Source of the DNA: Planctomycetota bacterium
GTDB taxonomy: Bacteria; Planctomycetota; UBA8742; UBA2392
DNA length: 64,000 bases
Direction of reading: 5' to 3'
Assembly (NCBI GenBank): GCA_019636215.1
Contig: JAHBXZ010000010.1
Coordinates: forward strand, 62,001-126,000
The notes under the pieces are model-generated. The model was given only the letters and a program-made list of their open reading frames with translations. It did no database searches and had not been told where the DNA came from. Position 1 is the first letter of the stretch. The number at the start of each line of letters is the position of its first letter. The position numbers were made by a program, and so were the translations under genes. This document shows, in pieces, positions 39,835-54,800 of this stretch.

Positions 39835-42800
39835 CTATTTTCGACCGAAAAACCTCAGATGCTCTCGCATTGTAACAGAGTAGCGGCGCAGGCGTCCTCC
39901 CTGTCCAGGCGAACACTTCGGGCAATGGGCTCGAACTGCATCAAGAGAACGCATTGCCGCCAAGTCAATTGTGCCGGTTTCATACCATTCAACGACCAAG
40001 GGGTTGCGGTGGTCAGCGATCATTGTTCGGGAAACACTGCCACACTCCCAGCATGGCTGTCCTTGCACGGATTGGCGTTGTGCCTTGGTTGTTGCACCTG
40101 CTGGCCTCCTGTAGGCTGACGGGGCTTTGGGTGCGTCCTGCCGCATCGCCTTCAGGTACTGAATCTGCGCGCGGTGCGGGCCGGGGGCGAGTTCGGGGGT
40201 CATGCGGCGGAACATCGGCAACGTTGCCGTGCCGCCCACCCTCGCCCCGCTGCCGATGCGGGATGCCCAGGGCGCGACGCGTGGGGCCGCAGCCATGCCA
40301 GCCGTCAGCAGCAGCGATGACGCGCCATCCACGGCGCGCTCATACCGTTCGTGGCGGCCAAGGGACTCGCCCGTCACGGCATCGCGGCCCGACACGCCTT
40401 CGCGCAGGCCGGTGATGCCGATCATGTCACCCACGACACCGCCAGTGGCGTAGAGCCGCGCGGCCACGCCATCCTCGCCATAGTTGACAAGCCACGCGTC
40501 GCGACGCTGGTGAATGTCTGACAGGCCCCTGCCGACAAAGGTGTCACCGAACTGTGCGCCCTCGGCCATCTGGAAGCCCGAGGCCACTGTGGCAGCCCCG
40601 CCGCCATAAAACTTGGTGACCATGCCTTCAAGGACGTCCAGCCCGGAGTCGATCAGGTCTTTAGTGAAGGTGTCGCCGCTCCACTTCTTCTTCCGGGCCA
40701 GCCCATCGGGGTCGTAGGCCCCGGCGGGGTTGTTTCCGGCGTAATGGAACAGGTTGAAGAACGGGCTGGCGATCGGGTCGGGTGATGTGAACCGCATGAG
40801 ATTCGGGTCGTAGTGCCGGTGCAGGGTGTAGTACTGGCCGGCGAAGTTGTTGCCGCCCTGGCGGCTGGTCACCGTCATCTGCGGCGAGGCCGGGGGCGGT
40901 GCCCATGACCACTCGTCAAAGCCCGCCAGCGGGCTTTCGTAGCGATACCCGGCAAACAGGCAGCGCGAGGACGCCGCGGCCACGAAGTCGCCCAGCGTTC
41001 CGGCCTGCTCCCCGTGCCGCTGCACACCCGGCGGGGCGTAGATGCGGAACCGGGTGCCGGCTGCCCCCAGCGCGGCGTAAGCGCCGTCCACCGTCATCGT
41101 GTGGTGGGTCTGGCTGACCTCGGTGATCGGCAGATAGACCTGGGCGTTGACATCCGGCTGTAACATCCAGCCCACCATGTACTGCGACAGCCAGGCGTAC
41201 GGGTGCAGGGTAAACGTCGTGATTGCGCCGCCCGAGGCCGCGGCCGTCCAGGTGCCGCTTTGGGCCACCACGTGCTTCTCGCGCCGGCCGTCGATCTCAA
41301 AGCGCTTGCCGGGGCCGCAGAAGCCGGAAACATCGCCCTTCAGCGCCAGCCACTGGTAGCGCCCGCCCGCGACCGGCTGGCCTGACGCCTGCCATACGCC
41401 CAGCACCATGGCCGATTGGTATTGGCCGGAAGCGTCAGGCCCGACCTTGGCGTACAGCGGTTTGCTTTGGCTTTGGCCGGGCGTGGTGCCCATCCACAGG
41501 TCAAAGGGGCCATGGTCGGCGCGGATGAACGTGGCCGTCTGTGGCTGACTGGCCCAGCCGTTCTGGGTGTAGCTGCCGGTCTGGGCGTGATCCATCACGC
41601 CGCGGGTGAAGCCCTCGCGCAGGTCGTAGACGGCGGTGAGGTGCCTTTCCAGCCCGTCGGCCTGCCAGGCCGTGGCCATGGCGTGGCCCGGGTCGTCAAT
41701 CAGCAGTGTGCCGTACAGGTGGCTGAGCACTGTGCCGGTCAGATAGACATCGCCGGCGCCGCTCGGGGCCGACCTGACGACGCGCAGCTCGCAGCCCATC
41801 AATTCGTGGAACTCGAGCGTGTCGGACAGTGACAGCGTGACCTGGCTGATTCCCGGGTAGCTGGCGTGGGCCGAAATGTCCGTGATGTACCGGCCGTCCA
41901 GGGCGACCGGGGCATGCAGCGGTATGCCGTAATCGGTGTAGTCGTACTCATCCAGCCTGTCGCCCCACAGCGAAGTCGCGGCAACCGTGCTGCCCAGTGT
42001 GTCCTCATGCAGGAAGCGGAAGTACGGCGCCCGGTCAAGCACATGAGCCACGAACTCGACCAGCCGCTTGCGGCCGATGCCGCCGGCGACCGCTCCGGGG
42101 CCGTAGGTGAACTGGACAATCTCAAGGGCCTCGCGGTAGCCCGATTCCTGGTATGTGACCTCGGCGGCGGTGTCGGCGCCGTGGCCATCGCCGCCAAAGC
42201 CGATGTTGGGCACAAAGATTGTGCCGCGCGCGTTGAAAGTGCCGGGCGCGTCCACCTGGCGCACCATGCGCCCAAAGGCGTCGTAGCTCATGGTGCGAAG
42301 CGCGGCGCCTGAGGCGTCTTTGACTTTGACGGCCTGGCCGCGGTAGTTGTACTCGAACGACAACGCGGTTGTGGCGTCGTAGGTCATGCGCCCGGCGGTG
42401 TCGTACTCGAACTTGGCCGGGCCGTTGTCGGATCGAGAATCGATCAGGTTCCGTTTGTCGGAAAGGATGGCCTGGGAGACATCCTGGGCGGGGTTCGGGC
42501 CGTTGTTCAGGAAGTCCTGATAGCCGGTGATGTTGTCCACGCTGTCCTGGCCGTAATCGCGCCGCCACTGCTGCGGCAGCGACTCGGGCGAGGCGATATA
42601 GCTGCTGGCGTTGTCCACGTCGTCGCCGGGCATGGACGTGGAGTCGACGAGGTGGCCACGCAGGGATCGGCTCATGCGGCCGGCAAAGTCGTACTGCATG
42701 ACGCGCGAAAGCCCGCCCTGGTGCGTGCGACGTTCCATGACCGGGTTGCCTGCGCGGTCGCGGCGCATTTCGATGCCGGCGCAGGCCGGGCCGGTGTTGG

Positions 42801-45800
42801 GCCCGTTGTTGACGAGGTCAACGCGCTTGAGCATCCCCCGCGCGTCCTGCTGGAAGCGCGTCCAGGCCCTGGATCTCTGGCCTGCGAGCTTGCCGGGCAC
42901 GGAAGGCCTGGGCGCATGGTTGTGCCTGGCGGTCACACCCGTGACGCCCTGCGCCCTTTGCTTCAGAAGCCCGGCCTCGAACTCAAACCGCAGGATTTCT
43001 ATATGGTTGAGCAATGGATAAGGGGGCAGTGCGGCCTCAACACCCGAATCGATGATGGATTCAGGCCGGCTGGACTGATGGCCAGGAATATCGCCTGCGG
43101 TCTCAAAAAGCGTGTGGAGGAATCTGCCGTCCCAGAAACCTGTGCGTGTCTCGCGCCCAAGGACGTCGTAAGTGGCCGACATCGACCACAGCGAGAAGGT
43201 ACGGGTGGAGCCGTAGTACCTGGAGACAAAGCCAAGCACGCTTTCAGGGTAGGGATGCCCGGTCACGTTCACGGAGATCGGCGAGCCCTGTTCGTCATAC
43301 ACCTGAAGAGACTGGAACTCTATCTGCCCCATGGTGTTGTAGGCCATGGTCAGTGTGCTGGCCAGCTGGCCGTTGGCACCGCGGGTTGATGCGATCAGAA
43401 CTTCGCCATAGGCGTTGTGCGTGAACTCGTGCACTTCGGTGGCCTGGCCGACCGGAACCCCGCCCTGACCGGATGGCTGCACAGTGAGCGTGATCAAGTT
43501 GCCGGCATTGTCGTACTGGTGCAGGATGTCCTGCTGCTGTGCAAAACGCGTTTCCCTTGACAGGCGGCCGGCGGAGTCAAACGTGAAAGTGATGTGTCCG
43601 CTGTCAGGCCGCGTGATTTTCGCCAGGCGAGCAAGGGAGTCATACTCGTAGGTTGTGGCCTGAGGGTCATTGCCGCGCCTGGCGGTCTCCGAGAGCACCA
43701 GACCGGTCTTGTCGTAGGTTTTCTCTGTGGTAATGGCCTCGCTGCCGGAGCCCACGGTCGTCTTTGTCGGCTGGCCGGCGAAGTTGTACTCGACGCTGGT
43801 GGCGCGGCCCGTCGCATCGACGGTTGCTTCAGGCCAGCCCAGATTGTTGCGGGTAACGAGGGTTTCCGCGCCAAAACAGTCGATCGTTTTCCAGGCGTGG
43901 TTTGCGGGGTCATAGACGGCCTGGGTGAAGGTGTCCGCAACCGTGGCGCTGTCGGCAGGCCGGTCCACATACTTGAAGTTCTCGCGGATGACATTACCAG
44001 CGTGGTCATACACTGCGCTTGACGCCGCGCCGCGAGCGCCGTCGGTCAGGGTTGAGTTGACCCATCCGAAGCCGTTGGGAACGCTTCTGTAGAGCAGGAT
44101 GCCGCTGCTATTGATGGCGCTGCCGTAGCTTGCCCTTGTCTCAAGGACGTTGCCGACCGGATCCAGCAGGTTCCTGGTTTCTGCCCACATGCTGTCAACG
44201 GCGCCGGCCAGTGGCTGCCCCTGTGCGTTCATTGCGCGCTGGCGCTCGGCCTTTCTGCGTCCGAGTTCATCGTAGTACGTCCAGGTCTCTCGGGGCGCGC
44301 CGGTACCGCCGACGGGCTCCCACCTCTGTTTGACGATGAATTCCTCGCCGGGCGTCGGGAAGATGGTTGTGTGCTTGAGTGTGCCGCCGGCCGCCGGGGT
44401 CACAGTTTTCACCCGCCGGTTGAACCCGTCATACTCGTGGGTGACGGCGATCCCGCCCGGCGGGGTTTCCTTGGTCAGGTTGCCGTTCTCATCGTACTGG
44501 TATTCGGTTGTCGCCTGGATGGGACTGTCTTTCGCGCGGGTGACCGACTTGACCAGTCCCCGGATCTCATAGGAGTAATCTGTGGTGCGGCCTTCGGCGT
44601 CTGTTTCAGTCTGCACCCGGCCCATGGAGTCATAGGTCACTGTGGACTTCGCCGTCAGACCGTTGATGTCAATATCTGTTGTGGTGGAAATGACTTCTCC
44701 GGCCGCGTTTCTCTCATATACGGTGTGAAGCCAGCCTGCGCCCTCGCGACTGGAAGGCCGAGCGAATTCAGACTCAACCTGTGAGTCCGTGAACATGGCG
44801 GGTGTTCCACCAGGGGTCACGGATGAGGGAATGGCCCGGCTGGACAACAGCAACGACACTTCCCGTGCCAGTTGCCCGTCCTTGTCGTAATAGAACCAGG
44901 TTTCCGGGCGGACGGCGCCCGCCTGTGTTCCACCGGTGACTGGGTGCCCGCTGGCGGGGTACCTGGCGTGAACCAATTGTCCGGCAACGTTGTATGTGTA
45001 CTCGGTCTTGAACTGGCTGTCGGAGTACGGCGCAGGCGCCGCCGACCGGGGCGGCGAAGCCGACGCCAGGTTGCCGTGGGCATCATACGTGAACGAAGTA
45101 ATCAGTTCGGTCGGCGCATGGCTGCTTGAGGCGGGGCCTGTGTAGCCTTTGCGCGTCACTGTCGTGGACTGCAACTTCCAGTTAGACCCACTGGCTGTAC
45201 CCAGGTCACCGTTGTAGTACTGGAAGCTCGTTTCCAGATTTTCTTCCCGGAAGCCGCCGCCGGACTTGCCCGATACCGGGTCGCGTTTCAATTGTTGCCG
45301 CCCGAAGGCATCCACAACCACAACTGACTCTACCTTGCGCTCTGTGTCGTCCCACTGCCTGTAGTTGCGGGCTGTGATCGTTGAGAGTGTCTCCGTTGAC
45401 AGTGCAGTCGGGGGCTCGCGGAGCGAATCTTCGCGCGAAGTGTGGACATACGGCCTCAGCACAGTGGTTACATTGCCGTAAGGGTCGATCGTCTTGCCGA
45501 TGCCGACGAACTGCTTGCCGCCTACCCAGCCGACTTCGTGCACCTGCGTTGTCACCAGGTCGCCGGCCGACCAGGCCTGGTTCGGCGCGCACTCGCGCCG
45601 CTGGTAGACTTTGTATCGGGCCAGAGGGCTATCGTTGGCCGCGTAGATGACCGCGCTGCCGGAAGTCCAGCCTTCCGCCTGCAAGCTGCCCTGAATCCGC
45701 AAAAGGGGCCCGGCGCTGCTGCCCAGCACCACCGCGTAGCGATGATACTCCGTAGTGCCCTTCCGCAGTCGCACGACCAGGCCGATGTAGTTTTGAATGT

Positions 45801-48800
45801 CTGACACACCAGTCAGAGCAATCATCGTCTCCTGGCCTACGTCATATGCCTGAGCGAAACTGCCTGATGCAACCACAGTGTCACCAAAGGCGTAAAGAAG
45901 CCAGGTTGAGTCACCCTTGGGTCGCACTACGCCTGCCGTGGCACGCGTTGCGTCATGGTAATGATAGGTAGTGATATGGGAGGGCGCTGATCCGTCAGAG
46001 ACCGCCACTTGTGTCGGCTGTCCGAACTGGGTCAGGGTGTAGGCCTCAGACGTGCCGTCAGGCCGGGTCACGACGGCACCTTCGGCGGCACCATTAGCAT
46101 AGAAAGACGTAGCGTAGCCGATCTGCCAGGTGCGGTACGCAGCTTGACTTCCGGCATTCGACTCGAGTGCCTGTTGCTGCACCACGCGATACTGTACGGG
46201 AAACGGCCCTGTCACCTGCTGATACTGCACAACCAGGCTTGGCGACGTGCCTGTGAGGGTAAAGGAAGATCCGGGGTTGTAGGGATTGCTCGCCGGCACG
46301 GCCTCGATCGCGCCGTCGACCTGTGACGGACTGAGTATTTTCGTCAGCAGCGGGGGCCCGCCACTTGCCTGCTCATAGACGTAGCCGTTATAGCATGTGC
46401 CATGCCGGGAACCTGGCGGCAGTCTATGGAGTGCAAGCTGATTGGTGTGATTGTGCCAGTATTGCGTGACTTCCAGGTCTTGCGCGAGGACGGGAAGCCC
46501 TCCGCGAAAAGTTGAGCCATCGTAATTAAGGAATTGGGAAAACTGGCGAACACTCCGCACCTCTTTGAGGTTGCCATTGGAATGGTATGACAGTGCCAGA
46601 CATTCGCCGAAAACCACGCTGCCTTGCGGGCCCTTGGCGCCGACAGCCGCCGAGATCGCGTCGCTGTCGATTCGCACCAGCTGTCCCTGTTCGTTATAGG
46701 TCAGCTCGTGCCTGTTGCCGTACATGTCTTCGACGCGCGTCAGACGCCAACGATGCGTGTCCGAAGTTCCTGCCACCTTCTTGTGACCCACAATGCCGAA
46801 GTGATAGGTCACCCCTTCGGAGGTCTGAATGGCCAGTTCCTGCACAACCGGGAACATTTCGGGGGCAACCGTCCGCGTCGGGTAGGCTTTTGCGGCTAGG
46901 CCGACCGGAGTCGTATACTTCGTGTGGGTAGGATCGATCACTTCGGGAACAAATGTGTAAGCGAAGCGGTATACGCCGCCGTCGGGCGCGTGCCATGTGA
47001 AGGATTCATACCTGCTGCTGTTCCAGTCAATGTCGATCCACTGCAGGTAGGTTCCGATCCAGCCCATTCCCAGCGGCGTCCATCGAGTGGCGTGATCGCT
47101 GCAGTAGGTGCGATCCCACACAATGGGAAAGGCCCGCCCTTCTGCAACAAGGTCGGTAGAGGTCCAGCTAAAGCGACCGTTCTGCAGAGTCACATTGACC
47201 GCGGCCTTGGCCGCCAGCGGATCTGGAAAGCTGGGTACGGCGTTACTGGTCGTCGCGTCACGCGTCGTGGTGTAGCCACCTGTGGAGATCGGCGTGCCTG
47301 GGTTCTGCAGGTTTATCAGTTCGAACAAACCTGGGCCAATGCGGGCATGCAGGCCAACCGACAGTGTGACCTGGTAATGGGTCGGATCCTGCGATCCTGT
47401 GGAGTGAAAGTAGCCCGGCTGGAACGGAACGACCGTGTGAACTTCAATCTCCGGGTCATCGAAGTTCACCCAGTCAGCCCCGGCAGGAAGGTCGGAGCCG
47501 AAGATCGTTACCACCTGGTTGCTCAGTCCTTGCACAAGGTATGCAGTGACGAAAGCCGCGTTCTGGCCATTGACGAAGATGCGCAGGCTGTCCCAGGTAC
47601 TGTAAAACCCGAAGTCGTTGGCAACCCTGACGCGGATGATCAGTTCACCCGGGGAGATGTGCTCCTCGATCGGGTTCACAGTTGTGAACACCTGGTCTAC
47701 TGGCCACTGGCCCCCTGCTGCGGAAAGAGACTGCCACAAGCCAAGGCCGACGGCGCCCAAATCAGTGCCTGCGGTAACCAGTTGGCCGCCCACCATGATG
47801 TCGCGGTTCAGTTCGCACTGCAGTGTGGCGGGGATGATCGGTGCGCCCCCGTTGGTGTCAAACTCCAGTGCCACCAGGAAAGCGCCATCTGTGAACTCGT
47901 CCGCCATCACGGCGCCCCCCGTATCTACGAATCGAGTGCTGGGATAGGCGGGGCTGGGCGCGGGAGAAATCTCAACCTGAAAGTCCAGCGCTTCCTCAAA
48001 TCCCTGCACGCCATGCTCAGCCCAGGGGTGGGCGGTTCGCAGTTCCATGGTGACCACGCCAGCGGTTGCTCCGCTTGTTTCCAGGTCGTAAAGGAGCAAG
48101 TGTGAACTCAATATCACAATGCTGGACGCAGGAACGGCCACGCCATTAGCCGTAGTGGTGAATGAAGTGCTTGCGCCGAAGTGAGTGTCACTGCCGACCA
48201 CCAGGCCGGGTGTCAATCCGTTGGGACGTGCCTTGCTGGGCGATGACGCGGTCAGTGCAGCCGCGCGGGGCGCGATTTCCACCATGTTTGAATTCGCGCC
48301 TTGGGTGCCCCATGCGACGATCCTGATATAGTAATAGTAGTTGCTATTGTTGATGAGCTGGTCATCGACGTAGAACCAGCTTGTCGTAGTAGCCACCAGC
48401 ACAAATGGGCCGGACTCCTGCGTGGCCCGGTGGATCTCAAAGTTGAAGCCAGTGCCGGTTTGGGCGCCGGCATTCCAGACCAGCAGCACCCGCTGATTTC
48501 CGGGGTGTGCGGCCAGATTCTGGATAGCGGCAGGTGCCCATGACACCACATCGTTACCCGGCTCGCCGGGGTCAAAGTCAAAGGCCTCGCCGCTAAGGTC
48601 TCCGCCACTGCCCAGCATTGCAAGCGGATCCGCGCCGGGTTGGGCATACACGCTGAACGCCCCTGGGCCACCCTGCTGAAATGAGTTTCCGTGCAGGAAC
48701 GCAGGCTGGCCCGTGGACCTGTTCCATTGAATGCATCGGTCATTGCTTCCGGGGCGGAACGTCGCGCCGTTCACCGAAAGGGTCTGTGCGCTGGCCGTGA

Positions 48801-51800
48801 TTTCAAGGATCACGCCGTCCAGTGTCGCGCCGTGAACATGCAGCGACCCCGCCTGCTGCCTCAGGCAAGCGTTCGCGGCGGTGCCCACCACGTTGCCCGC
48901 CAGCAGCACGGCCTGGCCGTGCGTAATCGTAAGCCTTGCGGAGCCAACGTTCAGCATACCGCCATGGCCAAGGTGGAAACTGCCAGACGATTCGGAGTTC
49001 GAGTTGAGTTCCAAGACTCCGGTCGGGTGAATCACGACGCTGCCGCGATTGTCCAACTGGCGCAATTGGGCAGTGCCACCTTCTTCTATGGACAGGAAGC
49101 CGTCGGCCAGGGTGGAGAGCCATTGGTGCGGCTCGGCCAGCACCAGCGTATTCGGCTCAGCGGAAGCGGCATAGGTTCCGCGGACTCGGAGTTCCGCCAT
49201 GGTCTGGATGGAGTCGAATTGCGCAACCACTCGCAGACCCGTCGGAGACCCTTCCATCGGGTATCCGGGCACGGGCGATGCGGGAGGTGTCAGGTGACCC
49301 AAGTTGAAACCGGAAGCCCCGCGGGAGTCCAGCAGAAACCTGCCCTGAACCAGCTCAAGTTTCCGGAACTGGCCGTCGTTGTCGCGCAGATGGCTGCCCG
49401 GATAGCGCAGGACGACGGCTGCGTACTCATCGACCGGGCCCGTGCCGTTGGGGTTGTAGGAAGGATCAACACAGACAGCAATGATCTCGCCCCCGGCCAG
49501 GGCGCCGGAGCCGACGACAAACTCGAACTCTCCGTTCAACGGATTGGTCAAGGCCGGCGTGGCCAGAGGTGCGTGGCCGGGCAGCTTCACAAGCCGTAAC
49601 CGGCGCGGGTCCGGGCCGGTGGCCCCGGCATAAACGCCGCGGATGACGTACGCGGCGCTGACAGTCAGGGTGCTGACGGTCGTTCCGACAGTTACTTCGT
49701 AGGGGTCTGCGACATTTACTTGCCAATGCCAATCCCCGTCGAACAGCTCCATGGAATCCGGAACCCGTGCACGCATCTGCGCGGCACCGGGTAGCATGCC
49801 CGACTGACCAACCATTGCCCAACCTGAACCTTGCCAGTACTCAAATTGATTTGGTGCCACGCGAGAATCCAGAATCCGCACCACTCCCCCGGAGGCACTG
49901 GTGAGCTTGACAATCACATGCTGCCGGTCACCGTCCAGGTCGTCGGCAATCGTCCAGGTGAGCATGGGCCTGGCGGTGTTTACCGTAAGTCCGCCGCCGG
50001 GCGGCGTGTAGGTGTCCTCTGGCGCCGGTGCCAGTTGGGATGCCTGCAGGGGCGCGAAATTGCGCCGGAACGCAAACGTGCACCATGGGCCGGGCGTGTC
50101 TGTGGAAAGGTCCCACACTCGAACCCGGGTAAAGAACTCTCCGCCGGGCAGCGGGCCAACTTGTGTCTGGTTCTGGGTTCCAGCGGTCTTGGCCGCGGAG
50201 TACACCAACCCAAGAAAGCCGGAGTCCGTGGCCACTTGCACCTGCCACGCGCCCTGCGATTCACCGGCGACATCTGAGCCAAACACCCAAGCTATGAAAG
50301 GTTGATCGGCAACCACGCCGCGGGGATCGGCAGGCGTATGGGCATCCTCCTGCACTGCGGCATACAGCACATAGGCCGGATCAGGGGCAGGGTTTGCCGG
50401 GTCGTCCTCCATGATCTGGATGTGCAGCTCATCCGCTGTGGGGTGCCCTTGGGCGCCTTGCGTCAAAGATGTCACCTTCAGCCGAAAGTCCCGCATTGCC
50501 AGATGGCCCGCGACCTTGTCGCCGTAGATCGTGACGGGCAGGGCGATGATGTGGGTATCGGTGGCAATTGTCCCCGCCGGCAAAGTGCCAGGCACCTGGC
50601 CTTGCGGGAAAAAGATGACGCGGTTCACCTGGCCGGCGTACTCATAGCCCCAGCGCGCCGTGCCGTTGATGTGTTCCACCTGAAAGTGAAGCGGCACACT
50701 GACAGCCTGGCCAGGCGGCAGAACCAGCTTGACGTCCCAGTGCACGACTCTGGCCGGGGCATTGCCCTCGGCAATGGTGACGGGGTTGCCTGGCGCAGCC
50801 GGAAACTCTGCCGTGATCGGCGCCGGTGCGGGGTTCACCCTGACGATGAACTGGCGGCTGGTGAATCTTGTGCCGTCGGTGACAGTAACCGTCAGAGGGT
50901 GAAACAACGGGGGGCTCTGGTAGCTGACGGCCGGCGCGGTTCCGCCCAACAGGCCCAAGCTAGGGTCTATCGTAAGCCACGCGGCCGCCGGGCCCGAAAC
51001 AGACCAGGTCACGCCCGTGACAGGCGGTTCCGACAAGTGCATGGCGAATGACGGATAGGCCAAGCCAGAGCCGACATCGGGCAGTGTGGGCGTAGTGATG
51101 TACCAGGCGGCGGAAAACCAAGTCAGGTCATTGTTGCCGGGGTGCGGGGTTCCGCTGAATCGACCACCCGCCCAAAGCTTTCCGTCATCCAACAACAGTA
51201 TCTGCACGGTTTCGGAGGTGCCCGGGGTCAGCACATTGGCGGTCCAGGGCAAAATGTTTCCTGCTGCATCAAACGCCGCGAGGCCGCGCCGCGGATAAGC
51301 CGCCGTACCCTGTGACTGGCTCACCGAGATGGTTGTGAAATCGCCGGCCAGGTAGATGAGTCCGCCCGTCGAAGTCTGCACCTGCCGGAAAGAGCCAGTC
51401 GGCACTGGTTGAAAGGGGGTGGCAGCGGCCGAGATCTTGTCCAGACAGGCCGCGCCAACCCGCGGCTCTCCCGCGGCGCCGGAGAAGTCGCCGACGAACA
51501 CAATTGCCTGCCCGGTGGCGGCGATGCCGCGAATCGTGGCCGGGTAGACCAGCTGGGCATCCCAATTGACCGGTTGCCCTTCATTGGGCAGGCCTGAAGC
51601 GATCACCGCCAGCAGGCCCGGCCGCTGGACAAGGGTGGTGCCCGCAAAGCAGCCGCCGATGTAGATACGGTCGCTATCCACCAGCAGCGCGTGTACGGCG
51701 TCGGTTGCGCCCTGTGCCAACCCGGGGTTCCAGGACGTAGGCGGCGCGCCCTGGATCGCAGGGTTGACTTCCGCAACGTCAATGCGGCTCACCATGTTTA

Positions 51801-54800
51801 CGGAAGCGAAGTCGCCGCCAACGATCAGCAGGTTGTGGGGCGAGGCAGGGCGGATGGCCAGCGCGTTCACACTGGCGCTGCCGCCTGAAATGGTCACATG
51901 CCAGCCGTCGGGCGAAACAGCGTCGTTGTTGGCAGGCGCAGCCGCAAGGCCGGTTCGGGCCTGGCCGCTGACATCGGTGAACGCGCCGCCAAAGTAGATC
52001 TTTCCGGCATTGGCAGCCATCGCATGGATCGGGCCGTTGGCGCGGGGTGCCCAGGCAAGAAGCTGTCCTTGCGCGTTCATGGCGGCAAGATTGCCCCGTG
52101 AAGCGCGAAGGCTCGTGAACGTTCCGCCCAGCACGTATCCGTTGTTGCCGGCATCCGAGTAGACCGCTGCCTTGATGCTCCCGCCGTGCGGTCGCGCAAC
52201 CATAGACAGTGGGTTGCCAGGCGATGTTCCGGCTGTCAGCAGCGCGGCACCAGGCGCGGCCTGGCCTGCAACTGTGGCGAATGAACCTGTGGCCAGCATG
52301 CGCCCATTGCCGGGTGCAAGGCTGAACACGGGCCCGTCTCCCACAATCGTGCTGTGCGGCGTCAGCAGCCCGCCTGTCACCAGGAAGATCGAGATCGGAT
52401 CTGGTTGTCCCCCTGAAGCGCCGCCGTTGCGGCCGATCCAAAGGCGATTGCTGCCATCCCTGGCGAGGGCAAGAACCGGGGTGGCGCTGGTGGCAGCAGC
52501 GGTCAGGGTCTGCGAGTAGAAGCCGCTGAAGTTGGTAACAGCAAGGTTCTTCAGGCTATAGGCGGTGGTTGAGCCGATCTGCCACGTGGCATGGTCAAAA
52601 GTGCCACCAAGGAAAATGGCAAAGCTCAAGGAGCCGGTGTACCCAATCAGCGTCCCGTAAGAGTCAACCTCGATCGCGCGCACAGAACCCGAGTTGATTC
52701 GCGGCATCGTAAGGGGCGCCTGCCCGGAAAGGCTGAACCCTGCAAAGTTTGCCACCGAGAACGTGTTGCTGTTGCTGCGCGCCTGGTTGAAGTATTGGCC
52801 GCCCGCCAGCAGGTAGCTGCCGCTTCCACCAGAGTCTGACACCTTCAGCACCAGAACCTCCGCATGAGTCGTGGAAGTGTTGCTTACACCATAACAGTTG
52901 GCCCCGCCCCAGGTGGCGGCAGAGACCTGTCCGCTGCTTGAAACCCAGGCAATGTTGTGAAAGGTCTGTCCCGGGGCAGCCTGCAGCTCCGTAAACTTGC
53001 CGCCAAAATAGACCCGATTGTACGCGTCCGTCGCAATCGCGTTGACCGTTCCATTGGGGTTGGGTGCAAAGCCCGTCGCCAAGCTGCCGTCGGGAAGGCA
53101 CTTGGCAATGTTCTTGATCGTCAGACCAGGTCCGACATGCAGCGTGAAGTTGCCGCCGAAGTAAATGTCGCCATTGGCGGGATCGACGGCAACCGCTTCG
53201 ATGCTTCCGGACACTTGGGGCAGGGCTGCCTTGCGGCTGCACTCAAGGGTAAGCGATGCCACCCCCTGCGCCTGCCACTGGATGCCACCGAACTGCCCGC
53301 CGAAGTAGGTGTTCTGGCCGGATGTTGCGATGGCCCGCACTTCGCCGTCGATGGACCAGTCTCTGGTCATGCCGGGTGCAACCGGTGGCGCTCCCGGCGA
53401 AGCGGCGGGCACGGTTCCGTACACAGTCGCTAGGGCCATGGCTTGACCTGTTGCGGCACCAACCGGAGCGAACAGGCGAACCTGAAAAGTCCACGTCAAC
53501 CCCACCGCTACGGATGTGAGCGGCACACGGAACCACGCAACGGTTTGCCCTGGCGCAAACACAATGCGCGTGGCCGTGGGCACATAACCGGTCGTGGATG
53601 TCTGCCCGACTACAAATGTCGACGCGTCGGGCAGCCCGTCGCCGTCTCCCTCTCCGCCCCCGGACTCTTCCTGGACGGATTCGCACCAGACTTGAACCAT
53701 GCTGACCGGCGCGCTGCTCAAAGTAACCTGAAATGCGGCAAACACCTGTCCGAACTCCTGCTGCGTCGCGTATGTATCTGCGATGCTGACCGTAAGGCGT
53801 GACTTGTTAAGAAAAATGGAATGCGCAGGCTCGGCTGTTCCGACAAGGATGTCTGCGTGCAAATCCCCGTTCATATCTGAAACGACAACATTGGTAACGC
53901 CCTGGCCGCCAGGATGCCCGGTATGTTCATGCAGCACATAAGTGCCGCCGACGGCGCGCCACACTGACACTGTACTGCCGGCAGCCAGGACGATGTCCAA
54001 CGCGCCGTCGCCGGTCAGGTCGCGGCCGGAAATGTCGGTTACCGGCTCCTTCATCCCATGTTCGGCCGAAGCGCCAAAGGTTACAGAAGCGACCTTTTTT
54101 TCGGCCTGAACGGTGGCATGAGCCAAACTGGATGGGCCAGCAAGCACAAGCTGGGCCAGATACGGGTTTGCCCCGTTGGCCCGCGACAGCTTCGTCGCGC
54201 CAGTGGCGTCCCAGGATTGGGGTACAGGCAGGCCGCGGAACAACAGTAGGTTGCCCCCCGACAGAACCCAAGTCTCGCGGATTCCACTGCTGGGTTCGAA
54301 AACCGTCGACAGCAGGTCGGTGATCGGATCGGTAAACGCAAAACTGGTGTGGTTGAACAATCCTGTGAAACCAGCGACCCCGCCACGGATCTCGTACACG
54401 GCATGATCAAACGCCACCAGGATGTCAGGCCAGCCGTCCCGGTTAGTGTCGGCGACCTGAAGGGCGACTGGTGCGCCCAGGCCCAACTCAAACGTGCAGA
54501 AGAGCCCCATCTGGCCGCCGCTGTAGACGTAAAGTCGGGCGAAGTTTTCGTCGACGATGGCGATGCTGCAGGAGCCCTGAAGTCTGAAGTCGTGCGCAAG
54601 CGCCAGCGTCCGCCCACCGGACGATTCGCCGAACAGGATGGGTGCCGCTGGAGAAGCAATGCCGGGATCCAGATACAGGGTATGCGCGCCGCCGGTCGCG
54701 GCCGCGATGCCCACGACGTCGGGTATGCCGTTGCCGTCCACGTCTCCGGCCACGGTGCGTGAAAGCGTGTGGACGCCGACGCCGAAGTGCATCGCTGCCC

